Part shown: piece by piece, positions 1 through 6,939 of the stretch
How the letters are laid out: each line of letters begins with the position of its first letter
Position numbering within the stretch: the first letter of the stretch is position 1
DNA from: Candidatus Dadabacteria bacterium
Lineage (GTDB): Bacteria > J088
NCBI GenBank assembly: GCA_003695505.1
Contig: RFIY01000110.1
Coordinates: forward strand, 1-8,711
Direction of reading: 5' to 3'
DNA: 8,711 nt
Made by a program: the position numbers and the translations under genes
Notes under the pieces: generated by a model
Told to the model about the DNA's origin: nothing
Seen by the model: the letters and a program-made list of their open reading frames with translations, nothing else
Databases searched by the model: none

Positions 1-1776
1 CCGATGCTGTCTGGCCCGGGTCCACTTGCGACGACCAGCCCGGCGCCCGTATCGGGCTTGCTGACGGCCAGCGATGTCGACGGTGATCCGCTGACGTTCG
101 GCGTGTTTACTTCGCCGACGAGTGGTGCCGCTGCAGTAACCGCAGTCACCGGCACGATGGCTGAAGTCTGGTACACGCCCATCGCGGGCAATACGGGCAA
201 CGATACGTTCTGGGTCAGTGTTTCGGACGGGACGGCGGAAGTCACTGCAGCCGTGACGGTGTTCGTCGAGTTCCCGCCGTTTGTTCGTTATGTGTCTGCG
301 GTGGCCTCTGGTCTCGCGGACGGTTCGAGCTGGGCGGACGCGACCGACGTTATCCAGGATGCCGTCGATGCAGCCGCCGCCAATGGTGGCGGTCAGGTCT
401 GGATTGCATCGGGAACCTGGTACACGACCGATACGACACCGTTGCTGACGATGGCCGATGGCGTCGATGTTTACGGTGGCTTTTCCGGATTTGAGCAGAG
501 CGTCGATGAACGCGGCCAGGTGAATCCGTTCCTTACAGTGCTGTCCGGTGACAGCGACCTCAGCACGACCCATTCCACGGGTGATGCCTACCACGTCGTG
601 GTTGCGGCCAACGCTACGCTGGACGGCCTGACGATTACCGGTGGCAACGCGGTCGGAAGCAGTAATGATCGGTACGGTGGCGGCATTCTCAGCATCGGAA
701 AATCTCTGGCTGTGCACAACGTGGTGATCCGCGACAGCTATGCCACATTGTATGGCGGCGCAATCTACCAGAATGGGGGGAGCCTGGATCTGGATCGCGT
801 TCGGCTGGAAGGAAGCCAGTCTGGAAGCGCAGGCGGCGCGCTCTATAGTCAGTCCGGGGTTGGACTGACGATCGCAAGAAGTGCGCTGTACGGCAATCAA
901 AGTGGCGCCGGTGGCGGAGGCGGTATCTATCTGTACCAGACGGATATGGATATGTTTGACGTCATCTTTGACGGAAACAGCACGTCCGGCCCGGGAGGGG
1001 CTGCCAGCTTCTCGTTTGACAACATCGTGCAGATGGTAAACGTCCAGTTCAGTGGCAACTCGGGCGGATCCGCAGGCGCACTGAGCCTGTCGTCATCTGG
1101 TCCGGTCACGGCGGTGAACGTCCACTTCGTCGGCAATTCGAGTACGCAGTTCAACGGAGGCGCGATTCAGATCAGTTCGTCGTCCATGGACTTGCGCAAC
1201 GTAACGTTCTGGCAGAACACGTCCGCCGGCGCCGGTCCGGATGTTTTCCTGGCGGGGGCTGCAACGTTCGGTGTTGATGCTTCCTGCACGCAGAGCGACC
1301 TCTCCGTATACGGCTCAAATAACACCCAGGTGGCCTCAAATCCTTTCACGACGCCAGCGGCGAGTGGTGAGTTCTTCTTTGAGCAGTCGCATCTTTGCGC
1401 CGACTGGGGCGACAACGCGACCGCAACGACCGCGTTCGCTGCCGCAGGAACGGACTGGACCTGGTGGACGAGCGACATCAGCAACATGACTACCGAATTC
1501 GACAGCGGTACTGTCGCAGCCGGACGGCTGTTCCATCCTGCGGATGTCTGGATCGAGGCGTTCTCGGCGAGCGCCTCATTGCTGTCGTGGACAACCAACG
1601 ATCAGGCGACCAACTGTGCGATCACCAACAGCGCCGATGCGACGGTGATTCCACTTGGCCCAATCGACTTCCCATCTGGCAGTACCAGCCACACCTTTGC
1701 CTCGGGAACTGTCGTGACGCTGAACTGCCTGTCGCCGGTTGCCTATAGCAAGAGTGCGACGGCCGTCGTGCCCTGA
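1..1776 (+). CDS. Secreted beta-helix (Pmp-like) surface protein with Ig-like domains, 5' partial
   Basis: The frame is open from the window edge and ends at TGA 1774-1776. An ATG lies at 4, but it falls at the edge of an already folded-looking domain and no upstream sequence or signal peptide is visible, so I treat the gene as 5'-truncated by the window. Counting from that ATG, residues about 15-90 resemble a cadherin/Ig-like tandem module (ASDVDGDPLTF, then GNDTFWVSVSDG). Residues 94-165 match the usual entry to right-handed beta-helix proteins (RYVSA...DGSSWADA...IQDAVDAA...VWIASGTW...VYGGFSG). Residues 205-410 carry at least seven GG[AG][IL]-type repeats (GGGILS, GGAIYQ, GGALYS, GGGIYL, GGAIQI) alternating with FxGN-like strands (VIFDGNS, VQFSGNS, VHFVGNS). 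This is the signature of chlamydial Pmp and choice-of-anchor beta-helix proteins. Residues 512-590 form a second Ig-like domain with Cys538 and Cys575 positioned for a disulfide. The likely role is extracellular adhesion or a structural surface protein; no catalytic site is recognised. There is no transmembrane autotransporter barrel at the C-terminus. Confidence 0.9.
   Translation, partial: PMLSGPGPLATTSPAPVSGLLTASDVDGDPLTFGVFTSPTSGAAAVTAVTGTMAEVWYTPIAGNTGNDTFWVSVSDGTAEVTAAVTVFVEFPPFVRYVSAVASGLADGSSWADATDVIQDAVDAAAANGGGQVWIASGTWYTTDTTPLLTMADGVDVYGGFSGFEQSVDERGQVNPFLTVLSGDSDLSTTHSTGDAYHVVVAANATLDGLTITGGNAVGSSNDRYGGGILSIGKSLAVHNVVIRDSYATLYGGAIYQNGGSLDLDRVRLEGSQSGSAGGALYSQSGVGLTIARSALYGNQSGAGGGGGIYLYQTDMDMFDVIFDGNSTSGPGGAASFSFDNIVQMVNVQFSGNSGGSAGALSLSSSGPVTAVNVHFVGNSSTQFNGGAIQISSSSMDLRNVTFWQNTSAGAGPDVFLAGAATFGVDASCTQSDLSVYGSNNTQVASNPFTTPAASGEFFFEQSHLCADWGDNATATTAFAAAGTDWTWWTSDISNMTTEFDSGTVAAGRLFHPADVWIEAFSASASLLSWTTNDQATNCAITNSADATVIPLGPIDFPSGSTSHTFASGTVVTLNCLSPVAYSKSATAVVP
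628..1233 (+). repeat. Pmp-like beta-helix coil repeats
   Basis: Seven or more protein-level coils of roughly 24-30 residues each contain a GG[AG][IL] turn and an F/L-x-G-N or similar strand, in the beta-helix of the first gene. The nucleotide sequences of the coils are diverged, so this is a structural solenoid and not a DNA satellite. Confidence 0.75.
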
Positions 1777-1812
1777 CGCAGACATTCAGCGATTGGCATT
1801 CAGTACCACAAG

Positions 1813-1845
1813 CGCCCGCCGGAGCATCCCCGGCGGGCGTCTCTC
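1813..1845 (+). terminator. Rho-independent-type terminator after the beta-helix gene
   Basis: A perfect 10-bp GC-rich inverted repeat (CGCCCGCCGG at 1813-1822 with CCGGCGGGCG at 1830-1839) encloses a 7-nt loop. It lies 36 bp downstream of the stop codon at 1776. The tail is pyrimidine-rich (TCTCTCTCTG) and not a pure T-run, so termination may be incomplete, but the stem is the strongest hairpin I see in the window. It separates the upstream surface-protein gene from the EF-hand gene. Confidence 0.75.
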
Positions 1846-1875
1846 TCTGCCCTGTTCGCGCTTCCGGGAACATCG

Positions 1876-1881
1876 TACAAT
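1876..1881 (+). promoter_or_regulatory. Candidate -10 box for the EF-hand/sulfotransferase/AlkP run
   Basis: TACAAT matches five of six positions of the sigma-70 -10 consensus. It sits between the terminator hairpin and the EF-hand gene, 33 bp before the ATG. No good -35 hexamer is present at 16-18 bp upstream (the best is TGTTCG at 1853-1858), so an activator or a non-sigma-70 factor could be involved. The call rests mainly on position and the -10 match. Confidence 0.4.
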
Positions 1882-1914
1882 GTGCTGAACTCATATCCTC
1901 GAAGGAGAATCTCC

Positions 1915-2220
1915 ATGAAACGACACGGCATGATCGTCGTCGCGCTGATCTGTTTCGCTGCCCCTCACATCGCGCACGCGCAGGGCAAAGGAAGAAAAGG
2001 TCACGGGCACGCGATTCCCTTTTCGCAGATGGATCGCGACGGTGACAAGAAGGTCACGTTCGACGAATTTGTGGCGGCGCAACGCGAAAAATTGCGCAAG
2101 CGTTTCGAGCGGATCGACATGAATCATGATGGCGTGGTTACCGAACTGGAGCTTGAACAGGCACGAAGCCGCGGCAAAGTTGCCGGTAGCGCCGGAAAGA
2201 AGCCCGGAGCCAGCCAGTAG
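1915..2220 (+). CDS. Small secreted EF-hand calcium-binding protein
   Basis: This 101-residue protein is translated from ATG 1915, chosen because AAGGAG (1902-1907) lies 7 nt upstream and a clean signal peptide starts there. An in-frame ATG at 1882 would add 11 residues before the basic start and lacks a ribosome site. The signal peptide has MKRH, a hydrophobic core IVVALICFAAP and a cleavage site AHA|Q after residue 22, so export to the periplasm or beyond is expected. Two canonical 12-residue EF loops follow. Loop 1 is D40-E51 with D40, D42, D44, K46, T48 and E51; loop 2 is D68-E79 with D68, N70, D72, V74, T76 and E79. All Ca2+-coordinating positions 1, 3, 5, 9 and 12 hold acceptable ligands. 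The helix between the loops is very basic (REKLRKRFER) and the tail is Lys/Gly/Ser-rich. It probably acts as a calcium sensor or buffer; its partner is unknown. It lies 26 bp upstream of the sulfotransferase and may be co-transcribed with it. Confidence 0.9.
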   Translation: MKRHGMIVVALICFAAPHIAHAQGKGRKGHGHAIPFSQMDRDGDKKVTFDEFVAAQREKLRKRFERIDMNHDGVVTELELEQARSRGKVAGSAGKKPGASQ

Positions 2221-2246
2221 CGCCGTTCGGAATGGACAACAGGTAA

Positions 2247-3344
2247 ATGATGGATCTTCGCCCGGCGTTGCAGGGAATTATCTGGTCCGACTGGTGGCGC
2301 GTGTTGCGCGAAAACCGGTTTCGGATCGCACCGCGCTTCTGGGGGCGCGCGATCGGCACCTCGGCGGTGGCGCTACTCAATAGCGTGAACGCCTGGGTCG
2401 AGAAACAGACATACGGCGCGCAGATCGATGAGGCACGGGTGGTCGCGCCGATCTTCATCCTGGGCCACTGGCGCAGCGGTACGACCTGGCTGCACGAACT
2501 GCTGTCCCAGGATGCGCGGTTCGCCGCGCCGACGCTGTTTCAGGTCTGGAATCCTCATACGTTTCTGACGACCGAGTCCCGTACACGCCGGCTCGCTGGC
2601 GCGAACGTCCGGGATGATCGCGGCTTTGATCGCGTTCAGATCGGATTCGACGCGGCCAGCGAAGACGAATTTGCGCTCTGGCACGGGTCGGGCCGATCCG
2701 ATTTCATGTCCTGGACCTTTCCGCGATCCGCGGCGTTCTACGACCGGTATCTCGATGGGGTGGCACTATCTGATGCGGAGCGCAAAGCCTGGCGTGCGGC
2801 GTTTGATACATTCCTGCGCAAGTTGACGGTGCGTTATCCCGAGCGGACGTTGCTGCTCAAATCACCACAGCATACGGCGCGTGCGGCGCTGCTGGCTGAG
2901 ATGTATCCTGATGCGCGTTTCGTCTATATTCACCGTCATCCGGTCGATGTGTTTCGATCGACGCAACGGTTGTACAGCTATCTGGCGGGGGTGTCCTGTT
3001 TGCAAATCAACGACTGGTACGATGCTCCGGAGCGTATTCTGCAGCAGGGTCGGCGCGTATTCTCAGCGTGGGCGGAGGCTCGCGGCCCCCTTGCGCCCCG
3101 GGTCGCGGAAGTTGCGTATGACGACCTGGTTCAACAACCCCTTGCGACGCTGGAGCGGATCTATGATCGACTCGACCTGCCGGACTACGAGGCCGCCCGA
3201 CCATCGTTCGAGACGTACCTTGCACGACAGTCTGGCTACCGGACGAACAGTTACGAACCGCTGCAACCCGCAATGTTGTCACGGTTGCGTGAAGCGTGGC
3301 GGCTGGCCTGGGAGCTGGGCAGTTATCAGGATCGGGCTGCCTGA
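2247..3344 (+). CDS. PAPS-dependent sulfotransferase family protein
   Basis: The 365-residue protein has both PAPS-binding signatures of the sulfotransferase fold. The 5'-phosphosulfate loop is FILGHWRSGTTWLH (residues 70-83). The 3'-phosphate site is YIHRHPVDVFRS (227-238), with R230 and S238 at the expected contact positions. LLLKSPQHTAR (203-212) is the conserved strand/loop typical of the bacterial Sulfotransferase_3 group (PF13469-like). Length is normal for the group. No signal peptide is seen; the N-terminus is amphipathic and aromatic (IIWSDWWRVL), so the enzyme is probably cytosolic or peripherally bound at the inner membrane. It would transfer sulfate from PAPS to a hydroxyl or amine of a glycan, lipid or small molecule; the acceptor cannot be read from sequence. 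The start is one of two adjacent ATGs (2247 or 2250) behind a weak AGG at 2241-2243. Its TGA overlaps the ATG of the downstream AlkP gene, implying co-translation. Confidence 0.9.
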   Translation: MMDLRPALQGIIWSDWWRVLRENRFRIAPRFWGRAIGTSAVALLNSVNAWVEKQTYGAQIDEARVVAPIFILGHWRSGTTWLHELLSQDARFAAPTLFQVWNPHTFLTTESRTRRLAGANVRDDRGFDRVQIGFDAASEDEFALWHGSGRSDFMSWTFPRSAAFYDRYLDGVALSDAERKAWRAAFDTFLRKLTVRYPERTLLLKSPQHTARAALLAEMYPDARFVYIHRHPVDVFRSTQRLYSYLAGVSCLQINDWYDAPERILQQGRRVFSAWAEARGPLAPRVAEVAYDDLVQQPLATLERIYDRLDLPDYEAARPSFETYLARQSGYRTNSYEPLQPAMLSRLREAWRLAWELGSYQDRAA

Positions 3345-5398
3345 TGGCGATCGTTCCTGAAACCAGCGCGCCGTTGCTTGTCGCCTATATCGACCCGGCG
3401 ACGGGCTATGTGATTTTCTCTGCGCTCGCGGCGATTCTCAGCGCCGTGGCCGGCGTGCTCGGTGTTGCGGCGACCGCCACACTGGCCTTTTTTCGGCGCA
3501 CGCGCAAAATTGCTCTCGCCGTACTGGTCGCCGTGGCGCTCCTGGGCGGGGGCTGGTATGGCTGGGCCTGGTACCGTTTGCGACCCGAACCCATTGGCAA
3601 GCGTGTCGTCGTGCTGGGGATCGATGGCCTCGACGCCAGCCTGACGTCGGCGTGGATGGCAGCCGGGCGCCTTCCCAACCTGGCGGCGCTATCCAGAGAG
3701 GGCGGGTTCTTGCCGCTTGGTACAAGCAATCCGCCGCAGTCGCCGGTCGCATGGGCCAGCTTTCTGACCGGCCGGCAGCCATCCGGCCACAGGGTGTTCG
3801 ACTTCATCGCGCGGGATCCGGCGAATTACGGTCTGCGGCTCGTGTTTGATCGGCCCGTTGATGGCGACGCAGCATGGCTTCCGGTGCCGACCTGGCCGGA
3901 GTTGCTTACCCAGGCCCATGTTCCGCTGACGCTGATCGGTCTGCCGCTGGCCTGGCCTGCGCCCGAGGTCAGTGGCAAGGTGCTCGGCGGCATGGGCGTG
4001 CCCGACATTGCCGGAACGCAGGGGACATTCACACTCGTGACCAGTGATTCTCATCAGGGGGACTTGCAGAGCGGCCACGTCGTGCGTGCACCGGACGCTG
4101 GCGATTTTCAGTTTGCGCTGTCCGGGCCGGTACAGGCCGACGTCGAGGGGCTGAGCTATCTGGAAGCGCGGATTGCCGTTGCGCGCCATGGCGACCGGCT
4201 GGCGATTCAGGTCGTGGACGACGACGGCGCGTCAGTCGAGCTTGCTGTCGGCGAAACGTCAGGATGGCTTCCGGTGCGGTTTGGTTCGGGCTGGTTGCGG
4301 ACGATTCACGGCCATGTGCGCTTTCGGCTCATTTCGCTGCAGCCGCTACGACTGTTTGTCAGCCCCGTCCAGATCGCGCTCGATGGTGGCGCGCCGCTGA
4401 CCTTCCCGCGTGACTGGGCCGAAGACCTCGCGGAAAAATATGGTTTGTTTCATACAGCGGGCATGCCGTATGACACCTGGGCACTCAGTGATGATGTCCT
4501 CAGTGATGCCGAGTTTCTTGACCTCGCCGACGACCTGACGGCGGAGCGGCATCGTATCGTACTCGGCGAGCTGGACGAGTTTCAGGACGGCGTATTTTTC
4601 GCATACTACGAGCAGGTCGACATCATTCAGCACCTGTTTTGGCGGTATCGCGACGCGGGCCATCCTTTGTACACCACTGCCGCCAGTGAACGCGTTGTCC
4701 ATGCCATCGAACAGGCATATGTGGACGCAGACAGGATGGTCGGCGAGATTCGCGAGCGCCTGATGCCGGACGATACGCTGCTGATCGTCTCGGATCACGG
4801 ATTCGCCAACTTTCGGCGTTCGGCGGATGTCAACGAATGGCTGACGAACATGGGTTACATGGTGTTGCGCAATGATGGGCGCGGGCTGACGCCGATGTAC
4901 AGCAACGTCGCGTGGAAGCAGACGTGGGCCTACGCGGCGGGATTCAACGGTCTCTATCTCAACTTGCGCGGTCGCGAGGGCTCAGGGATCGTTGAGCTGG
5001 ACGAGGCGGGTGAGTTGCTGGACGAGCTGCGTGATCGCCTGCTGGCGGTAACTGATCCGGAAACGGGCCGGCGCTTGTTGTCCCGCGTCGTCGTGCGGGT
5101 GCCGAGACCGGGAGATATGGATGGTCCGGACATGTTGCTGGACTATGCGGACGGCTTCCGCGGTAGCTGGGAGGCGGCACTCGGTGGCGGTTCAGGCGCC
5201 GTCGTGACCGCGAACGACCGCAAATGGTCCGGTGATCACATGGTCGATCCGGACCTGGTGCCGGGCGTGCTGTTCAGCAACCGGCCGCTGGCCGTGACGA
5301 CGGCACGGCTGGTTGATCTGGCCCCGACACTTCTGCAACTTGCGGGCGCGGCAGAGGGCGCGGCTGCGTTCGATGGAATACCCGTGCTGTCCCGATAG
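3344..5398 (+). CDS. Membrane-anchored alkaline-phosphatase-superfamily phosphohydrolase (COG3379-like)
   Basis: The start is taken at ATG 3344, overlapping the upstream TGA by one base. An in-frame ATG at 3296 would add 16 residues encoded inside the sulfotransferase gene. The protein has 684 residues. Residues about 12-50 hold YIDPATGYVIF and a long hydrophobic helix, RRTRK is a positive loop, and about 56-77 is a second helix, so the catalytic part should face the periplasm. The AlkP/nucleotide-pyrophosphatase core follows. It has a metal Asp94 in VVLGIDGLD, a nucleophile region PPQSPVAWASFLTG in which Ser133 aligns with the Thr/Ser of phosphodiesterases, Asp426/His430 in YEQVDIIQH, Asp484-His485 in VSDHGF, and His632 in SGDHMVD. 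All metal ligands thus appear intact. About 200 residues between the core halves (roughly 225-350) look beta-rich and probably form an inserted accessory domain. It likely hydrolyses or transfers a phospho- or sulfo-ester on an envelope component; the substrate is unknown. Annotation as a type I phosphodiesterase/nucleotide pyrophosphatase would also be reasonable. Confidence 0.88.
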   Translation: MAIVPETSAPLLVAYIDPATGYVIFSALAAILSAVAGVLGVAATATLAFFRRTRKIALAVLVAVALLGGGWYGWAWYRLRPEPIGKRVVVLGIDGLDASLTSAWMAAGRLPNLAALSREGGFLPLGTSNPPQSPVAWASFLTGRQPSGHRVFDFIARDPANYGLRLVFDRPVDGDAAWLPVPTWPELLTQAHVPLTLIGLPLAWPAPEVSGKVLGGMGVPDIAGTQGTFTLVTSDSHQGDLQSGHVVRAPDAGDFQFALSGPVQADVEGLSYLEARIAVARHGDRLAIQVVDDDGASVELAVGETSGWLPVRFGSGWLRTIHGHVRFRLISLQPLRLFVSPVQIALDGGAPLTFPRDWAEDLAEKYGLFHTAGMPYDTWALSDDVLSDAEFLDLADDLTAERHRIVLGELDEFQDGVFFAYYEQVDIIQHLFWRYRDAGHPLYTTAASERVVHAIEQAYVDADRMVGEIRERLMPDDTLLIVSDHGFANFRRSADVNEWLTNMGYMVLRNDGRGLTPMYSNVAWKQTWAYAAGFNGLYLNLRGREGSGIVELDEAGELLDELRDRLLAVTDPETGRRLLSRVVVRVPRPGDMDGPDMLLDYADGFRGSWEAALGGGSGAVVTANDRKWSGDHMVDPDLVPGVLFSNRPLAVTTARLVDLAPTLLQLAGAAEGAAAFDGIPVLSR

Positions 5399-5406
5399 AA
5401 CAAGTG

Positions 5407-5422
5407 CCTGTCGGCGGACGGG
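5407..5422. terminator. Weak hairpin between the two convergent stop codons
   Basis: CCTGTC (5407-5412) pairs with GACGGG (5417-5422) around a 4-nt loop, with one G-U wobble when read on the + strand. It fills most of the 24-bp gap between the AlkP gene and the convergent sulfatase-fold gene. There is no T-run on either side, so it is only a candidate terminator or end-stabilising hairpin. No better structure is visible in the gap. Confidence 0.25.
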
Positions 5423-6832
5423 TCACTGCGCGTAGCCGAGTGCCTGCAGGCGACGCATGACTTCGGGGTCGACATCACTTTCTGAGAACGCTTCTGTTGT
5501 GACCGTGTTCTGGTAGTAGTGCCGTAACTTTTCGACGGCGACGGTCGTCTGTTCTGGAAAACGCGGTGCCAGATCGAACCGTTCTTCCGGATCGGTGACG
5601 CGGTCGAACATCCTGGTCAGTGACTTGCCGGCTAGCGGTGCGTCGAGTTTCTGGCCAACCCGCGCCGCGATGTCGGGCACCCAGATCACTTTGCGTGCCG
5701 GCGTGATCAGCGCCGCCTGTTCCGGTCCTTGCAGCATGGCGGAACTGTAGAGCTCGCGCGCCGCAGGGTTCCAGCTCATTTCCGCGAAAATTGCCTTGCC
5801 GTCGAGTTTCAGGTTCCCTTTCGACACCCCGAGCAGCTCCAGCACGGTTGGAAAAACGTCGACGTTGCTGACCAGATCGTTGATCCGCGACCCCTGCAAC
5901 CCCGGACCTCCGATTGTCAGTGGAATGTGGATCAGCTCGTCGTAAAGCGTGTGCCCGTGATACCAGCCACCGTGGTCCCAGAGCTCTTCACCATGGTCGG
6001 CCGCCAGGACGTAGTAGGTGTTGTCGGCGAGGCCAAGGCGCTTCAGTTCACTGAACAGCAATTTCAATTGTTCGTCGACGTACCGGATCGATGCGTCGTA
6101 ATAGTCTATGATCGTCTTTTTTTCTGGCTCGCCAAAACGCCCTTCTTCGCGCAGCCCCTTGAGCAGTGGTGGATTGATGCGCCGCGGTGAGCGGATCGCC
6201 GAAATCTTTGCGTTTTCGGGATCCAGGAACTGGTCCGTAAATTGCGTGCGGAAGTACGGCGAATGAACATCCATCAGGTGAACGTAGCCAAAGAAGCGGC
6301 GGTTCTTGCGCTTCTGCTCAAGGAGCTGAATGAACTGTGCGACGACCTTGTCCGCCAGATTGCCGGAGCGCTTTTCGAGGATGCGAAACACGTCGAATCC
6401 CTGACGGAAATTCTGTACATCGCCGATATGGTCATTGCCGCCATTGACGTACAGCGTAAAAAAGCCGTTCGCTTTCAGGTGCTCCGCGAGCGTCGTGACC
6501 TCGTTGCGCAGCCGGTGTTGCTTGCGGATCGCACCGTGCTTGTTGGGATAGAGCCCCGTGAGCAACGAACCGGTGGATGGCTTGGTCCACGGGGCGGCAC
6601 TGTAGGCGTTGTCGAACACGACCGAGCGTTTCGCGAGTTCATCCCAGAACGGCGAGGTCGGCCGACGGTAACCGTAGTGGCCAAGATGGTCGCGTCGGAG
6701 CGTGTCAACGACGACAATCAGCAGGTTCGCAGGTTCGGGCGCGGCTGGTTGCCGACCGCCGGTCACCCAGTCGCAACCCGTAGCTGGTAGCCCAACAAAA
6801 ATGGCGAGGAGAAAAATATGGAACTGTTTCAT
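5423..6832 (-). CDS. Sulfatase-fold (AlkP superfamily) lipoprotein with Thr at the formylglycine position
   Basis: The 469-residue protein is counted from ATG 6832, where a lipoprotein signal begins (MKQFHIFLLAIFVGLPATGC, Cys20 lipidated). The frame continues upstream to an ATG at 6862, but that would put a His-rich stretch before the signal peptide, and neither start has a clear ribosome site. Asp21 at +2 would retain the lipoprotein in the inner membrane by the enterobacterial rule. The sulfatase fold is clear: VVVDTLRRDHLGHYGY (metal Asp43), the signature region PWTKPSTGSLLTGLYP (81-96), MDVHSPY (187-193), AADHGEELWDHGG (278-289, metal Asp279/His280) and YHGHTLYDE (291-299). In true sulfatases the signature is (C/S)xPSR; here Thr83 replaces the Cys/Ser and Thr87 replaces the Arg. 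Conversion to formylglycine is therefore impossible, and a phosphatase or phospho-transferase type of chemistry with Thr as nucleophile is more likely. It converges on the AlkP gene and diverges from the MopE-repeat gene. Confidence 0.88.
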   Translation of the reverse strand: MKQFHIFLLAIFVGLPATGCDWVTGGRQPAAPEPANLLIVVVDTLRRDHLGHYGYRRPTSPFWDELAKRSVVFDNAYSAAPWTKPSTGSLLTGLYPNKHGAIRKQHRLRNEVTTLAEHLKANGFFTLYVNGGNDHIGDVQNFRQGFDVFRILEKRSGNLADKVVAQFIQLLEQKRKNRRFFGYVHLMDVHSPYFRTQFTDQFLDPENAKISAIRSPRRINPPLLKGLREEGRFGEPEKKTIIDYYDASIRYVDEQLKLLFSELKRLGLADNTYYVLAADHGEELWDHGGWYHGHTLYDELIHIPLTIGGPGLQGSRINDLVSNVDVFPTVLELLGVSKGNLKLDGKAIFAEMSWNPAARELYSSAMLQGPEQAALITPARKVIWVPDIAARVGQKLDAPLAGKSLTRMFDRVTDPEERFDLAPRFPEQTTVAVEKLRHYYQNTVTTEAFSESDVDPEVMRRLQALGYAQ

Positions 6833-6873
6833 CGTTGTATGATGCGGAAACATCGGATGCATTGCAACCGCGT

Positions 6874-6902
6874 TTGGAGAAGTCCGGATTTTCGGTTATG
6901 CT
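6874..6902 (+). promoter_or_regulatory. Candidate sigma-70-type promoter for the MopE-repeat lipoprotein gene
   Basis: TTGGAG (6874-6879) and TATGCT (6897-6902) are separated by 17 bp. They match the -35 and -10 consensus at three and four of six positions. The predicted start would be near 6909, giving a leader of about 30 nt that contains AGGAG (6927-6931). On the opposite strand the same spot reads TAGCAT (6903-6898), also a four-of-six -10 match, so the -10 could serve both divergent genes. No operator-like palindrome was recognised in the 107-bp spacer. Confidence 0.35.
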
Positions 6903-6939
6903 AACCCGGCGTGTTTTCTCGGAATCAGGAGCCCCCGAC

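Noticed and set aside
1167-1598. Minus-strand open frame inside the first beta-helix gene
   Set aside because: No ribosome site and no domain-like sequence; it lies fully within a convincing + strand coding region.
3296-3343. Upstream ATG at 3296 as the AlkP start
   Set aside because: The extra 16 residues are encoded within the sulfotransferase 3' end and have no ribosome site. The overlapping ATG at 3344 places the YIDPATGY motif near the N-terminus, as expected.
2881-3360. + strand 159-codon frame overlapping the sulfotransferase
   Set aside because: It is an Arg/Cys/Trp-rich shadow in another frame of a gene with clear PAPS motifs.
4346-4798. Minus-strand 150-codon frame within the AlkP gene
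   Set aside because: It overlaps the segment encoding the VDIIQH metal motif on the + strand, and its own product has no recognisable family.
5729-6790. Two + strand frames (5729-6190 and 6242-6790) opposite the sulfatase-fold gene
   Set aside because: They are antisense to intact catalytic motifs and have no ribosome sites or domain-like sequence.
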